Part shown: one piece after another, positions 26,222 through 36,609 of the stretch
How the letters are laid out: every line of letters starts with the position of its first letter
How positions within the stretch are numbered: the stretch's first letter is position 1
DNA from: Leptolyngbya ohadii IS1
GTDB lineage: Bacteria; Cyanobacteriota; Cyanobacteriia; Elainellales; Elainellaceae
Direction of reading: 5' to 3'
Assembly (NCBI RefSeq): GCF_002215035.1
Contig: NZ_NKFP01000006.1
Coordinates: forward strand, 2,881,080-2,945,079
Length of the DNA stretch: 64,000 bases
Made by a program: the position numbers and the translations under genes
The notes under the pieces: generated by a model
What the model was told of the DNA's origin: nothing
The model's database searches: none
What the model saw: only the letters and a program-made list of their open reading frames with translations

Positions 26222-26820
26222 AGTATAGGGAATGGAACTAGAGATGAGAGATTAAACGATCGGGTGAAAAATTTGATCAAACGAAGTGGAAAATGTAGTG
26301 GGATAGAAATAAAACAAATTGAACGAATTTGAATGAATTGCGAGACGTAGAGAGCGTTAAATATTCTGCATCCTCATTTTTCTCCAAAAAGCTTCCGCTG
26401 AAAAACTTCCGCACTACGCCGATTGGAAAATAGGGAGGCACAGAATATTCGGTGCGTGCAGAACTATGAAACCCGGACAAAAGCCCTGTTCCTCGGTGCA
26501 GGCAATAGGCTATTTGCCCGATCGCCAGAACTCGCCGAACTGCTGTTTTAGCTGTGCTGTTTGTCGTGCTGTTTGTCGTGCTGTTTGTTATCCTGTTACC
26601 CGCTCCGCCTATTCTTTTAGTTCTACGGGATTTAGGATACGGATTCCTGGAACTTAAGAATTTTACAAAGTCCTTTAGGCTGCAAATATATCTAGACTCA
26701 AATGTATCTAGATTCAAATATATCTAGACTCAAATATATCTAGACTCAAATATATTTAGATTCCTGGGGAAACCGAGAGCAATTCTCAGAGAAATCCTGA
26801 AAGGGTCGCCTTGTAAGGAT
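26222..26820. other. Intergenic region, AT-rich
   Basis: No gene is supported here. The region contains a triplicated TTTGTCGTGCTG-like stretch at about 26548-26588 and the five-unit tandem repeat at 26684-26763. It should contain the promoter of the FG-GAP gene. Confidence -1.
26684..26763. repeat. Tandem repeat, five units of 16 bases
   Basis: Five units of AAATATATCTAGACTC with few substitutions lie in an intergenic region downstream of the pentapeptide gene. There are no spacers between units, so it is not a CRISPR. Such short tandem arrays recur in this genome between genes. Confidence -1.
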
Positions 26821-27555
26821 TTAGGGCGATCGCCAGTCGGGGGGCAGGGTAGCAAACTCCAGGCGGGCGTTTTTCAGATTGGCTCCGGTTAGATCGGCTT
26901 CCGACAAATCGGCATAGCGCAGATCGGCTCCGGAGAAATTGGCATTTCGCAGATTGGCGTTTCGCAGGATTGCCCCGTAGAGGCTGGCGTTTTTCAAATT
27001 GGCGTCCTGCAAATTAGTATCGCGCAGGTCTGCATCGCGCAGTTCCGCCGCCTCCAGCGTTGCTTTTTTAAGATTTGCCTTTGCCAGACTGGTATGCAGC
27101 ATTTGCGCCTGTTCCAGATTGGCTTCACTCAGGTCTGCCTCGCCCAAATCCGCGCCCTGCAACTGTGCCTCCGTCAGGGTTGCCTCCTGCAAAACGGTCT
27201 GGTTTAACACCGCATTGATCAAAACCGTGCGGGTCAGCTTTGCCTGTCGTAAATTCGCTCGCGTTAAATCAATCCGGCTCAGATCGCGCCCTTCCAGGTT
27301 CACCTGTTCCAGATAGCAGTCCTGACAGCGGTTGGTCTGATTGATGCGATCGATCGGCGCAGCATTCCTGATTGAAAAGGCGGCAAGGGGCGATCGGATA
27401 TTGGGCAACGCAAAAGCACCGGGTGAAGCGATACCTGCCGATTCCGGTGTGGTGGTAAACCGAAAGGCGATCGGGAACATGGCAAGCGCAACAGCGGCGA
27501 TCGGCAATAGCAGTCGGGGATTCATAGCATTTGTGTCGGCAGATGTTTCCGGCAT
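26821..27555 (-). CDS. Pentapeptide-repeat protein with N-terminal membrane segment
   Basis: The 244-residue protein has a hydrophobic stretch near the N-terminus (LLLPIAAVALAMFPIAF), either a signal peptide or an anchor. From about residue 75 it has more than 25 tandem A(D/N)LxX repeats (for example ADLGEADLSEANLEQAQ), which fold as a right-handed quadrilateral beta-helix. Two Cys in CQDCYLEQV precede the repeats. Such proteins are very common in cyanobacteria and mostly without a known role; periplasmic or thylakoid-lumen location is likely. The start may instead be the ATG at 27525. It begins one base after the cheW stop on the same strand, so it is probably in the same transcript. Confidence -1.
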   Translation of the reverse strand: MPETSADTNAMNPRLLLPIAAVALAMFPIAFRFTTTPESAGIASPGAFALPNIRSPLAAFSIRNAAPIDRINQTNRCQDCYLEQVNLEGRDLSRIDLTRANLRQAKLTRTVLINAVLNQTVLQEATLTEAQLQGADLGEADLSEANLEQAQMLHTSLAKANLKKATLEAAELRDADLRDTNLQDANLKNASLYGAILRNANLRNANFSGADLRYADLSEADLTGANLKNARLEFATLPPDWRSP

Positions 27556-27556
27556 A

Positions 27557-28096
27557 TCAGGATGGGGGAGAGGTTGCAGGGAGGGAGCGCACTGAAAGCA
27601 ACTGTTCCAGATTCAGGAAAAACAGCGGTGGTTCTGTTTCCGAAGGCTTGACCAGGGCACTGACACAGCGAATTCCACTTTCCACAAGGTACGTCGGCGG
27701 GATGGGTGCAAATGCCGATCGGGCAACTCGACGCAGGACGGGCGGTGCCTCTAACCGAATGCCTAACAGTTCCTCCGACCAGTCCAGAATCAGCAAATGG
27801 GGTTGGGCGATCGTTGCCAGGGCAGACGCAGTTTCTCCAGCCGCAGGCAGTACCGCAAATAAAGGTTTGCTAAAAAGACGCGATCGAATATCCAGCACCA
27901 CAATCTCCTGGTTTTGATAGCGAGTCAGACTCAGGCTCCCGTCCCCCGCCTGTCCATACACCTGCTGAAGCGGAATCACCCGCTGCGCGACCTGAATCGG
28001 CAGGGCAAACCACTCTCTCTCCATCTGAAAGGTAATCAGAGTTTGGAGCGCGTCCGATCGGCGGCGGAGGGTACGGCGGGTGAGGAAGGTGGACAT
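27557..28096 (-). CDS. CheW-like adaptor protein
   Basis: The 179-residue CheW domain reads LITFQMEREWFALPIQVAQRVIPLQQV at the start and IVVLDIRSRLFSK in the middle; the C-terminal ends FFLNLEQLLSVRSLPATSPPS. CheW couples a receptor to a CheA kinase; this one follows pixL and would serve the phototaxis pathway or a branch of it. Its last 164 coding bases also occur, identical, directly upstream of its own start (28098-28261), so the region between cheA and cheW has been rearranged and the native ribosome site is not visible. The cheW gene itself looks complete. Confidence -1.
   Translation of the reverse strand: MSTFLTRRTLRRRSDALQTLITFQMEREWFALPIQVAQRVIPLQQVYGQAGDGSLSLTRYQNQEIVVLDIRSRLFSKPLFAVLPAAGETASALATIAQPHLLILDWSEELLGIRLEAPPVLRRVARSAFAPIPPTYLVESGIRCVSALVKPSETEPPLFFLNLEQLLSVRSLPATSPPS
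27563..27726. repeat. Direct repeat, copy 1 (end of cheW)
   Basis: These 164 bases are identical to 28098-28261 in the same orientation, offset by 535 bases. This copy is in its native context, encoding the C-terminus of the CheW protein. Confidence -1.
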
Positions 28097-31000
28097 TTGG
28101 GGGAGAGGTTGCAGGGAGGGAGCGCACTGAAAGCAACTGTTCCAGATTCAGGAAAAACAGCGGTGGTTCTGTTTCCGAAGGCTTGACCAGGGCACTGACA
28201 CAGCGAATTCCACTTTCCACAAGGTACGTCGGCGGGATGGGTGCAAATGCCGATCGGGCAAGCTGGCGATGTTTGTTGCCGCTGCGGGAGGTGAGCATGG
28301 CGATCGGGATTTGCTCCAGGTGGGGGTCGGATTTGACGCGTGCCAGGAAACTGTATCCGTCCAGACGGGGCATTTCGATGTCGCAGATGACGGCTTCAAC
28401 CTGGAGACCAGAGGAGAGCTGATCGAGGGCGTCCTGTCCGTCTCTTGCCTGGGCAACGGTGTATCCGGCTTTTTCGAGGGTCAGTGCCAGATATTTGCGG
28501 ACGTTAATCGAGTCATCCACGATCAGGACAGTAGGCTGGGCTTTGGACATTGTGCCAGTGACGCCCGGAATCATTCCTGGAATCATCCCTGCGACCATTC
28601 CCGGAACGAGTCCCGATAGTATTCCCGATGTCATTCCAGCACCCGGTAGATTCAGTGACCCGGAGCGCGGATTGGTTGGTGCCAGCATCGGCGGCGTCAG
28701 GGGAGCATCAACGACCGATCGCTCGCAGCTTGCGATCCAGTGCAGCAGTTCCGCAAGGTTGACCAGTGGAACAATTCGCCCGTCTCCTAGAATGGTGCAG
28801 TTGGTCATACCGGGCGGCATCGGGAAGCCTCCTTCCACCTTGCGAATTGCCACTTCCTGCTCGCCCCAGGATCGATCGATCAGAATTCCGGCGGGCTGAT
28901 TGTTCTGGCTGACCAGCAGCACGGTAGGCACGGCGATCGCGGGCGGGGTTTCCATTTCGTCCCGGTAGCGGGGATGGTTAAAGATGAGCCACTGAGACAG
29001 GCGCACGAGCTGCACCATCGTTTCTTCCCAGGTGAAGGCTTCGCTGCCTGCGGTACGGATAATTTGTTCGGGCTGAAGCAGGATCATCTCCTGGATCGCA
29101 TCGGTGGGGAACGCCAGCAGCATTCCATTGCTTTCCACAATCAGAACCCGTGTCACGGAGAGGGTGTAGGGCACGGACAGCGTAAATGTTGTCCCCAGAC
29201 CTGCCTGGGTGCTGACCTTAATTTCACCCTGGATTTGCCGTAGCCGATCGCGCACTACATCCATGCCCACGCCCCGACCGGAGAGTGCCGTCACCCGATC
29301 GCTGGTGCTGAACCCTGGCTCAAAAATCAGAGACAGAAGTTCTTCATCGCTTGCCGCTGCCAGCAGGGTTTCATCCAGCCCCATCTGCCGGGCTTTGGCA
29401 CGAATCTTGTCGATTGGAATGCCGTTGCCGTCGTCGCGAATGGTGATAATGGTGCGGTTGTTGCGGTGGCTGGCAGCAATCTCGATCGTGCCCTGTTCAA
29501 ATTTGCCGTTTGCCCGCCGGACTTCCGGAGTCTCAATTCCGTGATCAAAGGCATTGCGGAGCAGGTGCATCAACGGATCGCTGAGGGCTTCCAGGATGTT
29601 GCGCTCAATTAGCGTGGATTCTCCCTGCACCACCAGTTCAACGGGCTTGCCGTACTGAAGCGACATTTCGCGCAGCGCCTTGGGGAAACGGTTCAGCACG
29701 TCTGAAAGGGGACGCATTCGCACCTGGGTCATGCGGCTTCTAAGCTGCCGCGAGGTTTTGTTGAGCTCTCGTGCGGTTTGCTCGGTGTCTTCCAGGCTCA
29801 GGTCAATATCGCTGGCAACCTCCTGGATCTGGACGATCGTTTCCATCACCTCCTGGGACATCAAATGCACATCGCTGTAGCGATCCATCTCCAGGCTGTC
29901 GAAGTCGCGCAGGCTCGCTTCATGATGGTTGACCGCGTTACTCGCTCCCTGGGCTGGAGGTGTCTGGTAGGGCACCAGGCTTAGGGTCGTCTCTCCCCGC
30001 AGTACAGGTGCAGAGTCATTGCGAACCCCCATGCGATCGTATTCATCCCGCAGGCGCGTATTGGACTGCTCCAAAACCTGAACACGCTGATTTAAGACCT
30101 GAAGCAGACCGCGCAATCGCCGCAGATGCAGATCCAGACCGTTTCGTTCGATTGTCAGTTCGCTAAACAGATCGCTGAGCTGGTCAAGCTGCTTGACGGG
30201 AACGCGCACCGTTGCATCGCTGCTGTCTTTTGCTGCCGCTGTGGAGGTTGGCGTCACGGAGGGATCGACGCTCAGTTCTGCCGATCGCGTCTGGGAGGAA
30301 CTGCCTCGGTTGGCAGAGTGTGGATTGCCGGACTGTGAATTGCCGGACTGGGCAGATACCGGGGAATCCGAAGGGTCGGCTGCGGCTGCGGTAACTTCGA
30401 CTGCCAGAAGGGTATCCGCATCATTCTGGTCGAAATCAAACACTGGATCATCGAGCGTGAAGTCGTCGAGCGGCACAGCGTCGGCATCATCTATTACCTC
30501 CTCGAAAACCATCCCATCGAACGAAGTCCCGGACATGGAATCAGTCACGGAATCAGTCACGGAATCCGCAAAGCCCTCCGCAAATTCGCTGGCGAAGCTA
30601 TCTAATCTGGTGTCCTGTCCAAAGTTCCAGCCAGAATCGAGTCCGGTTTCCGCCAGGAATTCCGTCAGTCCTGGAATTTCAATTTCGGTTGGCAGGGCAC
30701 CTCGCTGTCCAATCAGTACCAGTGCCTGGGATCTGCGCCAAGCCTGGAGTGCGATCGCGGCAATTTCCTCAATCCGCTCCGGGGCTGCTGCAATGTGAAT
30801 GGCGATCGAGCCGCAAAGCTGTGTGAAGCTGTCGAGCTGAAGCATTTCGCCCAGCCCGCCCAATTCCTGCGCCAGAATTTCTAGCTCCTCGCGCAGACAA
30901 GGATGGTTTTCGGCTAGGACGGTTTCCAGGCGCGTCAGGCAGCCTTCAACCTCCGTTTCAAACAGCAGCGGCATAATGTCGTGCCCATCCTCTGGCGACA

Positions 31001-31436
31001 AAATCGACTGAGCATCCTCGTTTTCCGGATCGCCCAATCGATCATGCAGCTGTTCAAAAATTGGCATTGCTTCGTTGTTCAGCCAGCCCGCATCGGGAGC
31101 AATTTGCTGGCGATCGCAGTCAATCACTCGCCTTAAGCAATCCACCCCCGTTAATAGCAGACCTTCTAGCTCATCATCCACCGCGATCGTCTGCCGCTGG
31201 ATCTTGAGGACTTTCAGCGAATCCTCCAATCGATGCGCCATCTGACTCAGCGTAGTAAAGCCCATCATCCCCGCTCCCCCTTTGATGGAGTGAGCCGATC
31301 GCAGGGCGGCATTGATTTTGTCCGCACTGATCCCATGATGGGCAATGCCAATCAGTGCCTCATCGAGCGTCATCAAATATTCACGCGCTTCGTCGAGAAA
31401 CTGAAGCTGAATTGCGAGTTCCTTATCCTGTGACAT
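27870..31436 (-). CDS. pixL: PixL-like CheA hybrid histidine kinase, receiver domain truncated
   Basis: CheA-type kinase of the phototaxis pathway. The N-terminal HPt has its phosphorylated His in RSAHSIKGGAGMMGF (near residue 49). The kinase core has LLRNAFDHGIETPEVRR (N box), IRDDGNGIPIDKI and GRGVGMDVVRDRL, followed by the CheW-like P5 domain. A linker has an odd hydrophobic repeat (VPGMVAGMIPGMIPGV). The receiver domain has its Asp in CDIEMPRLDGY near 1018. Native sequence ends at about residue 1058 (SGNKHRQLA); the Lys-Pro motif and last helix of the receiver are missing. The frame then enters the duplicated cheW 3' end and continues out of frame through cheW to 27870. The final 130 residues are therefore not native. 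This is the last of five genes in pixGHIJL order. Confidence -1.
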   Translation of the reverse strand: MSQDKELAIQLQFLDEAREYLMTLDEALIGIAHHGISADKINAALRSAHSIKGGAGMMGFTTLSQMAHRLEDSLKVLKIQRQTIAVDDELEGLLLTGVDCLRRVIDCDRQQIAPDAGWLNNEAMPIFEQLHDRLGDPENEDAQSILSPEDGHDIMPLLFETEVEGCLTRLETVLAENHPCLREELEILAQELGGLGEMLQLDSFTQLCGSIAIHIAAAPERIEEIAAIALQAWRRSQALVLIGQRGALPTEIEIPGLTEFLAETGLDSGWNFGQDTRLDSFASEFAEGFADSVTDSVTDSMSGTSFDGMVFEEVIDDADAVPLDDFTLDDPVFDFDQNDADTLLAVEVTAAAADPSDSPVSAQSGNSQSGNPHSANRGSSSQTRSAELSVDPSVTPTSTAAAKDSSDATVRVPVKQLDQLSDLFSELTIERNGLDLHLRRLRGLLQVLNQRVQVLEQSNTRLRDEYDRMGVRNDSAPVLRGETTLSLVPYQTPPAQGASNAVNHHEASLRDFDSLEMDRYSDVHLMSQEVMETIVQIQEVASDIDLSLEDTEQTARELNKTSRQLRSRMTQVRMRPLSDVLNRFPKALREMSLQYGKPVELVVQGESTLIERNILEALSDPLMHLLRNAFDHGIETPEVRRANGKFEQGTIEIAASHRNNRTIITIRDDGNGIPIDKIRAKARQMGLDETLLAAASDEELLSLIFEPGFSTSDRVTALSGRGVGMDVVRDRLRQIQGEIKVSTQAGLGTTFTLSVPYTLSVTRVLIVESNGMLLAFPTDAIQEMILLQPEQIIRTAGSEAFTWEETMVQLVRLSQWLIFNHPRYRDEMETPPAIAVPTVLLVSQNNQPAGILIDRSWGEQEVAIRKVEGGFPMPPGMTNCTILGDGRIVPLVNLAELLHWIASCERSVVDAPLTPPMLAPTNPRSGSLNLPGAGMTSGILSGLVPGMVAGMIPGMIPGVTGTMSKAQPTVLIVDDSINVRKYLALTLEKAGYTVAQARDGQDALDQLSSGLQVEAVICDIEMPRLDGYSFLARVKSDPHLEQIPIAMLTSRSGNKHRQLARSAFAPIPPTYLVESGIRCVSALVKPSETEPPLFFLNLEQLLSVRSLPATSPPNVHLPHPPYPPPPIGRAPNSDYLSDGERVVCPADSGRAAGDSASAGVWTGGGREPESDSLSKPGDCGAGYSIASF
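28098..28261. repeat. Direct repeat, copy 2 (fused to pixL)
   Basis: Identical 164-base copy of the cheW 3' end, inserted between the pixL receiver domain and the cheW start codon. It replaces the end of the receiver domain. The left boundary falls at TGGGGGAGAGG and the right at GATCGGGCAA. Confidence -1.
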
Positions 31437-31569
31437 AGGGGAGTGGGGAGTGGTTTGGTGATTAGTGCATTGCTATTTTGGTTTTGTGTTGTGGTTTTTT
31501 GTTTTGCAGGGTTCTTGTGCTGTGGGGCGGGCACCTTGCCTGACCTTCGAGATTTCTGCCACTCCTTGG

Positions 31570-31633
31570 CTCATAGCTGGGGTCTCATAGCTGAAATCTC
31601 ATAGCTGGGATCTCTGGGGTCTCATAGCTGGAA
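31570..31633. repeat. Short tandem repeat between pixJ and pixL
   Basis: TCTCATAGCTGGGA-like units of about 14 bases occur four times with small differences, in the 296-base gap between pixJ and pixL. There is no obvious coding or terminator role. Confidence -1.
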
Positions 31634-31732
31634 TGGCGTTCTCGGATTTGTCCCTGAGGACGATTGATTGGGTGATGCAGATGCCCCTGATGGGGATGGG
31701 TTGAACTCATCGGGTTAAACCCGCCTGGTAGG

Positions 31733-34700
31733 CTATTCGACTTCAAAGGTGCCGACGGATGCCTGGAGTTCCTGGGCGATCGTCACGGTTTCGCGGATCG
31801 CATCGGAGACTTGCAGGGAGGATTTGGAGGTTTGCTCGGAGACCTGGGCAACCTGCTGAATCAGGCGAGCCACGGCGGAGGAGGTTTCTACCTGGGAAAC
31901 GGTCGCTTCCGAGATGGACTGCACCAGATTGTCGATTTCGCGGGAGACTTGCAGAATTTGCCCCAGACTGTGCTTGGCGTTTTCGACTAAGTGGGTTCCC
32001 TCAACCACCTGCGCCGTGCTTTGCTCCATCGCCTCAACCACCTGGCTGGTTTCTCGCTGAATCGTTGCCACGATCTTTTCGATTTCCTGGGTAGCATTCG
32101 CAGAACGGGCTGCCAGTTCGCCAACTTCCTCTGCAACCACGGCAAAGCCCTGTCCTTCCTCCCCGGCACGAGCTGCCTCAATTCCGGCGTTAATGGCAAG
32201 CAGGTTGGTTTGTAGCGCGATCTGGTTAATCAGCGAGACGACTTTAGAAATCTGCTGCGAGGATTCGCCCAGCCGCTTCACTTTCTTTGCCGTTTCGCCG
32301 ATCGTCTCCCGCAGGCTGAGAATGTTCTGCACCGTCAGATCCATCGCGCTACCGCTGGTTTCGGCTGTTGTAGAAGCCGTGCGGGCAACTTCAGCAGCCT
32401 GGCGGGCACTGGTGGCAACCTGGCGAATCGAATCGGTCATCTGCTCTACGGAGTTAATGATTTGCGTGGTTTCGTCTGCCTGCTTCAGGGCTTCCTCTGC
32501 CAGCCGACGAATTGCCCCTTCGTTTTCCCCCAGCGAGCTGTTCACCTGCTCGACCGACTGCTTCACCTTGGTTACAATCTGGCGCAGGTTTTCCACGATC
32601 GAGTTAAAGAAGTCTGCCACCGTGCCGATTTCCCCTGCCGTCACGTTTGCCCGTACGGTGAGGTTGCCTCTGGCGGCTCCTTCGACCTCGCTCAGCAGTT
32701 CGATGAGCTGAAGCTGAAGCGCCTCTTTCTGCTGCCGCTGCTCCTCCGAGAGTGCCTCTGCTGCCAGCCTTGCGGCTTCCCTTTCCAAGAACAGATCTGC
32801 CTGCTCGATCGCAAATCCCAGTTCCTTGCTGATCTTCCGCATCAGTCCGATTTCGCTGTCCTGCCAGCGACGGGGTTCATCGCACTGGTGGGCAATCAGC
32901 AGTCCAATCAGCTCATTTTTGATTGCAATGGGCGCGATCAGATTTGCCCTCACCTTGAAGGGTTCGAGCTGACCAATGTGACAGGCGGTCAGTCCGGCGT
33001 TGTAGATGTCGTTCGTTGCATGGACACGACCCAGCCGATACTTCTCGACATACTTATCGGCAAAGCAGGGATCGACAATCCGCGTGTTCATAACCGACGG
33101 ATATCCTTTCACCACGGATTCTGCCATGAAGGTGCCTGCCCAGTTCTCATCAAACAGGTACACCCCAACCCGATCGGTTCTCAACGCTTCCCGCATATCG
33201 TGGCAAACCGCATCAAAAATTTCCTGACGGCTAATAAACTGCCGCATCCGGGAGACGATCGCATTCACCAACTGCTCTTGCTGGGCGGTGTCCTGCTGCT
33301 GGGTGAACAGATCCGCCTGCTCAACTGCAAACCCAATCTGATTTGCCACCTTGCGGCACAGTCCGATTTCCGCTTCCTGCCATTCCCGTGGACCGCTGCA
33401 CTGGTGGGCAATCAGCAGTCCAATCAGCTCATTTTTAATGGTGATGGGCGCAACGAGATTTGCCTTGACCTTAAAGGGTTCCAGCTGACCAATGTGGCAG
33501 GCGGTCAGTCCGGCGTTATAGATGTCGTTCGTTGCCTGGACGCGACCCAGCCGATATTTCTCGACATACTTATCGGCAAAGCAGGGATCGTGAATTCTTG
33601 ACCCCATTGCAGGCGGGTATTCCGGCAGCACGGCTTCTGCGACAAAGGTGCCTGCCCAGTTTTCGTCAAACAGGTACACCCCAACCCGATCGGCTTGCAG
33701 TGCCTCCCGCATCTCCCAGACCACCACCTCAAAAATGTCCTGGCGAGTAATAAACTGGCGCATTCGGGAGACGATCGTATTAACTAGCTGCTCCTGGTGC
33801 GCGGTGGTCTCCTGCTGTTTCAGCAGCATTGCCTGGGTCAGGGCATAGCCGATTTGCGTTGTCACCTGCTGCATGAGTTCGATATCGGCAGATTGCCACT
33901 GGCGCGGACCGCTACACTGATGCACACACAGCAAGCCCAGCAGTTCTTCCCCTGACAGAATCGGAGCAACCAGGTTGGCTTTTACCTCCAGTCGCTCCAG
34001 AATTTCGCAGTGGCAGCGGGAAAGCTTTGCCTCATCAATGTTGTCCATGTGGGAGATTTTGCCGCTCTTGTATCGCTGGATGGTTCCCGGCGTTAGCGGA
34101 TCGTAGATGACCTGTCCTGCCGATTTAATCCAGCCCTCGCCCACGGATTCTGAAACAATTCTGCCGCTGGCAATCTCCTCGTTAAATCGATACATCACGA
34201 CGCGATCGGCTTGGAGCAGGGTGCGAACATCATCCAGGGGAGATGCCAGAATATCGTCCACCTGAAGCGACTGCCGAATTTTGTTGGCAATGCGGTTGAG
34301 GAGCTGAACCCGCTCGGTGGTATTTTGCTGATCGCTGTACTGCTGCTTCAGCAGGGATTCGGAAGCCGTAACGCTGTCCGCCAGCGAATTGAAGGTCTGC
34401 ATCAACTGCCCCAATTCGTCGCTAGATTCCACCTTTGCCCGCGCTGTGCGATCGCCGGATGCAAACCGTCGGGTGACTTCCCGCAAAGCCTCGATCGGTC
34501 GCGTAATCGATCGTCCCAGCACTGTTGCCAGCGTCACGTCCGCCGCGATCGCTACTGCCGCAATGCCCAGCTGAAGCAGCAAAATTTGCCACAGCAGACG
34601 GTTCAGCGCCGCTTCAGATGTACCGCGTACCAGAATGGCGATCGGCTCGCCCTTAGGATTTGGCAATGCCTTGGCTGCAACGGTGTAGGTCTGTCCGTTG

Positions 34701-35764
34701 ACCTGGATGCGATCGGTTACGACCTCTCCGCTGATCTGTCTCGGTTGCAGAGCATCAGCGGCTTGCTGCAAAATCTGCGGGTTGGAAAGCGGGACGTTGG
34801 ACTGAGCAGCTTCCAGATTGGTGGCATTGCCCAGGTCAACACTGGTCGCCAGCTTGAATTCGCCGTTGGGTTGCCGCAGGTAGACTGCGCTGTAGCCATT
34901 GCCCAGAGTCTCAATCGTGCGTTCAACGATCGACTGTTTCACTACATCCCCGGACACCAGAGCGCCGATCACTGTATTGCGTTCCGGATCGCGAACGGGC
35001 GTTACTACATAGCGAATTAGCCTGTCCTGCTCTTTGATCTCAGCCGGAAGGGGCGGATTCTCTTTCTTCAGCTCGTCTGCGCTGACGATGGCACTGGCAC
35101 TAATCTGACGCGGCGTGGAAAGCACTTGGCTCACCAGCCCTTGCGGGTCAAACTTTTCGCCCTGACGATTCGCATTGGCGCTGGCAATAATCCGCCCATC
35201 TGCACCGACCAGCGTCGCGTAGTCAATCTTGCGGGCAGCAATTTCGTTGCCCAGAATTCGCCGAAGCTGCTCGTTTTGCTCACCCCGAAGCGGCTGTCCC
35301 TCTTTCCATGCCTGGGCTGCACTGATAACGAGTGGGTTGTCGGACTGCCCCCGAAAACCGAATCCCATGTGGTCAATTTGGCTTTTGTAGGCGAGCGCTC
35401 CAACTTCCGCTTCTGCCTTTGCCTGGTTCGCCAGCTGAGTTCGTCCTCCGGCAATCAAGAGCAGTGAACTGACGCCGACCAACCCGAACACCGCAATCAT
35501 CTCGGAGGTCAGCAGCGCCAGCATCTGTTTACGCCGCACCGGGAGATTGGCAAACCAGTTGTTCATCTGGACTGAATGCATCTCAGGCGGAACAAACTGC
35601 TGCGATCGTCCAAGATCGGGGCGCGGCGCGTCGAAGGACTGCGATTTTCCATTTACCGCAGGGGAAGAGGAGTCCAGTTCGGCTGATTCCGAAGCGATCG
35701 GCTCCAGGTTGTCTTCGTTAGGGGAGAACTGTCCATTAGACAAAGGACGAGGCTGAATAGTCAT
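31733..35764 (-). CDS. pixJ: PixJ-like methyl-accepting protein with cyanobacteriochrome GAF domains
   Basis: This 1343-residue light receptor and chemotaxis transducer has two membrane helices (near 80-105 and 395-420) flanking a periplasmic sensor-like region, then HAMP and three GAF domains. GAF2 and GAF3 each carry the DXCF motif (DPCF, Cys near 727 and 897) and the bilin-binding Cys-His ([13 protein letters not shown], near 756 and 928), the two-Cys pattern of blue/green cyanobacteriochromes. GAF1 has only the second type ([13 protein letters not shown], Cys near 582) and DPLT in place of DPCF. The C-terminal MCP signalling domain has the hairpin tip [19 protein letters not shown]. The ATG at 35764 was chosen; the frame is open to 35959 only through a low-complexity repeat. 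It should steer phototaxis through PixL. Confidence -1.
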   Translation of the reverse strand: MTIQPRPLSNGQFSPNEDNLEPIASESAELDSSSPAVNGKSQSFDAPRPDLGRSQQFVPPEMHSVQMNNWFANLPVRRKQMLALLTSEMIAVFGLVGVSSLLLIAGGRTQLANQAKAEAEVGALAYKSQIDHMGFGFRGQSDNPLVISAAQAWKEGQPLRGEQNEQLRRILGNEIAARKIDYATLVGADGRIIASANANRQGEKFDPQGLVSQVLSTPRQISASAIVSADELKKENPPLPAEIKEQDRLIRYVVTPVRDPERNTVIGALVSGDVVKQSIVERTIETLGNGYSAVYLRQPNGEFKLATSVDLGNATNLEAAQSNVPLSNPQILQQAADALQPRQISGEVVTDRIQVNGQTYTVAAKALPNPKGEPIAILVRGTSEAALNRLLWQILLLQLGIAAVAIAADVTLATVLGRSITRPIEALREVTRRFASGDRTARAKVESSDELGQLMQTFNSLADSVTASESLLKQQYSDQQNTTERVQLLNRIANKIRQSLQVDDILASPLDDVRTLLQADRVVMYRFNEEIASGRIVSESVGEGWIKSAGQVIYDPLTPGTIQRYKSGKISHMDNIDEAKLSRCHCEILERLEVKANLVAPILSGEELLGLLCVHQCSGPRQWQSADIELMQQVTTQIGYALTQAMLLKQQETTAHQEQLVNTIVSRMRQFITRQDIFEVVVWEMREALQADRVGVYLFDENWAGTFVAEAVLPEYPPAMGSRIHDPCFADKYVEKYRLGRVQATNDIYNAGLTACHIGQLEPFKVKANLVAPITIKNELIGLLIAHQCSGPREWQEAEIGLCRKVANQIGFAVEQADLFTQQQDTAQQEQLVNAIVSRMRQFISRQEIFDAVCHDMREALRTDRVGVYLFDENWAGTFMAESVVKGYPSVMNTRIVDPCFADKYVEKYRLGRVHATNDIYNAGLTACHIGQLEPFKVRANLIAPIAIKNELIGLLIAHQCDEPRRWQDSEIGLMRKISKELGFAIEQADLFLEREAARLAAEALSEEQRQQKEALQLQLIELLSEVEGAARGNLTVRANVTAGEIGTVADFFNSIVENLRQIVTKVKQSVEQVNSSLGENEGAIRRLAEEALKQADETTQIINSVEQMTDSIRQVATSARQAAEVARTASTTAETSGSAMDLTVQNILSLRETIGETAKKVKRLGESSQQISKVVSLINQIALQTNLLAINAGIEAARAGEEGQGFAVVAEEVGELAARSANATQEIEKIVATIQRETSQVVEAMEQSTAQVVEGTHLVENAKHSLGQILQVSREIDNLVQSISEATVSQVETSSAVARLIQQVAQVSEQTSKSSLQVSDAIRETVTIAQELQASVGTFEVE

Positions 35765-35806
35765 GAACGCGGCACCTTGTGGGGAGTAGGTTGGTGAGTG
35801 AAGGGG

Positions 35807-35854
35807 GGATGAGTGGAGGGGTGGATGAGTGGAGGGGTGGATGAGTGGAGGGGT
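35807..35854. repeat. Tandem repeat, three units of 16 bases, in the pixJ leader
   Basis: Three identical GGATGAGTGGAGGGGT units lie 43 bases upstream of the pixJ start, within the gap to pixI. Related but degenerate sequence occurs at 36005-36030 and 44855-44880, so this is a recurring intergenic word in this genome. Confidence -1.
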
Positions 35855-36031
35855 GGGTGGCGAGTAGGGAGGAGGGGTTAGGGGTTTGAATTTACAGATG
35901 AATAGGTAGTTAATCGATCGCAGAACAGCACTTATCAATAGGGGAAACACACTTATCAAAAAAATTCTTGATCTCTGTCAGTGAATAGCTCACTAACTCC
36001 TCTACCCATCCACTCATCCACTCATTTGCCC

Positions 36032-36541
36032 CTACGCCACCCGCAGCACAGACGACTGCACGATCGCCTCTGCCTCTAGCACGAGCAGCACTTCCTGTCT
36101 TTCTGCCTGTTGAAGAAGGGCACAGCCCCGCAGGTAGGGAACGAGGGACGCGGAAATTTGTCCCAGAGGGGACTGGATTTGCTCCGTTTGGAGCCGAACC
36201 GATCCTTCAACGCGATGCACTGCCAGACCCAGGGGTATATCGCCCACTTGAAGCAGGACGATCGTATATTGCTGTGTGGAAACATCCAGCAGGGAAACGC
36301 CGAGCAACTGCGCCAGATCAATCACCCAGCTAATTCGAGTTCGTCGATTCAGCAAGCCCAGCATTACGGGATGCATATTGGGCATGGGGGTGAGACGTCG
36401 GGCGGGCAGTACCAGAGCTTCCTGGATAGACTGCATGGCGATTACGGCTGGAATTTCAGGGGTGAGCCAAAATTTGAGATAGGCATCCCCCGCCGGTTTC
36501 AACAGTCGATTTTCGGTGAGCGCAATCTTTGCAAGTTCCAT
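36032..36541 (-). CDS. pixI: PixI-like CheW adaptor
   Basis: The 169-residue single CheW domain (AYLKFWLTPEIPAVIAMQSI ... MLGLLNRRTRISWVIDLAQLLG ... YTIVLLQVGDIPLGLAVHRVE) should bridge the PixJ receptor and the PixL kinase. It lies between pixH and pixJ as in Synechocystis pixGHIJ. The conserved NxR segment of CheW (LNRRTRI) is present. The length is normal for PixI. The spacing to pixH is 68 bases. Confidence -1.
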   Translation of the reverse strand: MELAKIALTENRLLKPAGDAYLKFWLTPEIPAVIAMQSIQEALVLPARRLTPMPNMHPVMLGLLNRRTRISWVIDLAQLLGVSLLDVSTQQYTIVLLQVGDIPLGLAVHRVEGSVRLQTEQIQSPLGQISASLVPYLRGCALLQQAERQEVLLVLEAEAIVQSSVLRVA

Positions 36542-36609
36542 GATGGGGAAAGGAGAAGCTGAACAAGAAATCGACCCAAAAGCTGACCTAAAAGCTAACC
36601 CAAAAGGGC

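Noticed and set aside
27870..28261. A new CheA-receiver-CheW-tail fusion architecture
   Set aside because: The fused part is an exact duplicate of the neighbouring cheW end and then continues out of frame, so it is a rearrangement product and not a domain fusion.
35765..35959. 65-residue Pro/His-rich N-terminal extension of PixJ
   Set aside because: It is only the translation of the GGATGAGTGGAGGGGT tandem repeat and AT-rich leader; a normal start exists at 35764.
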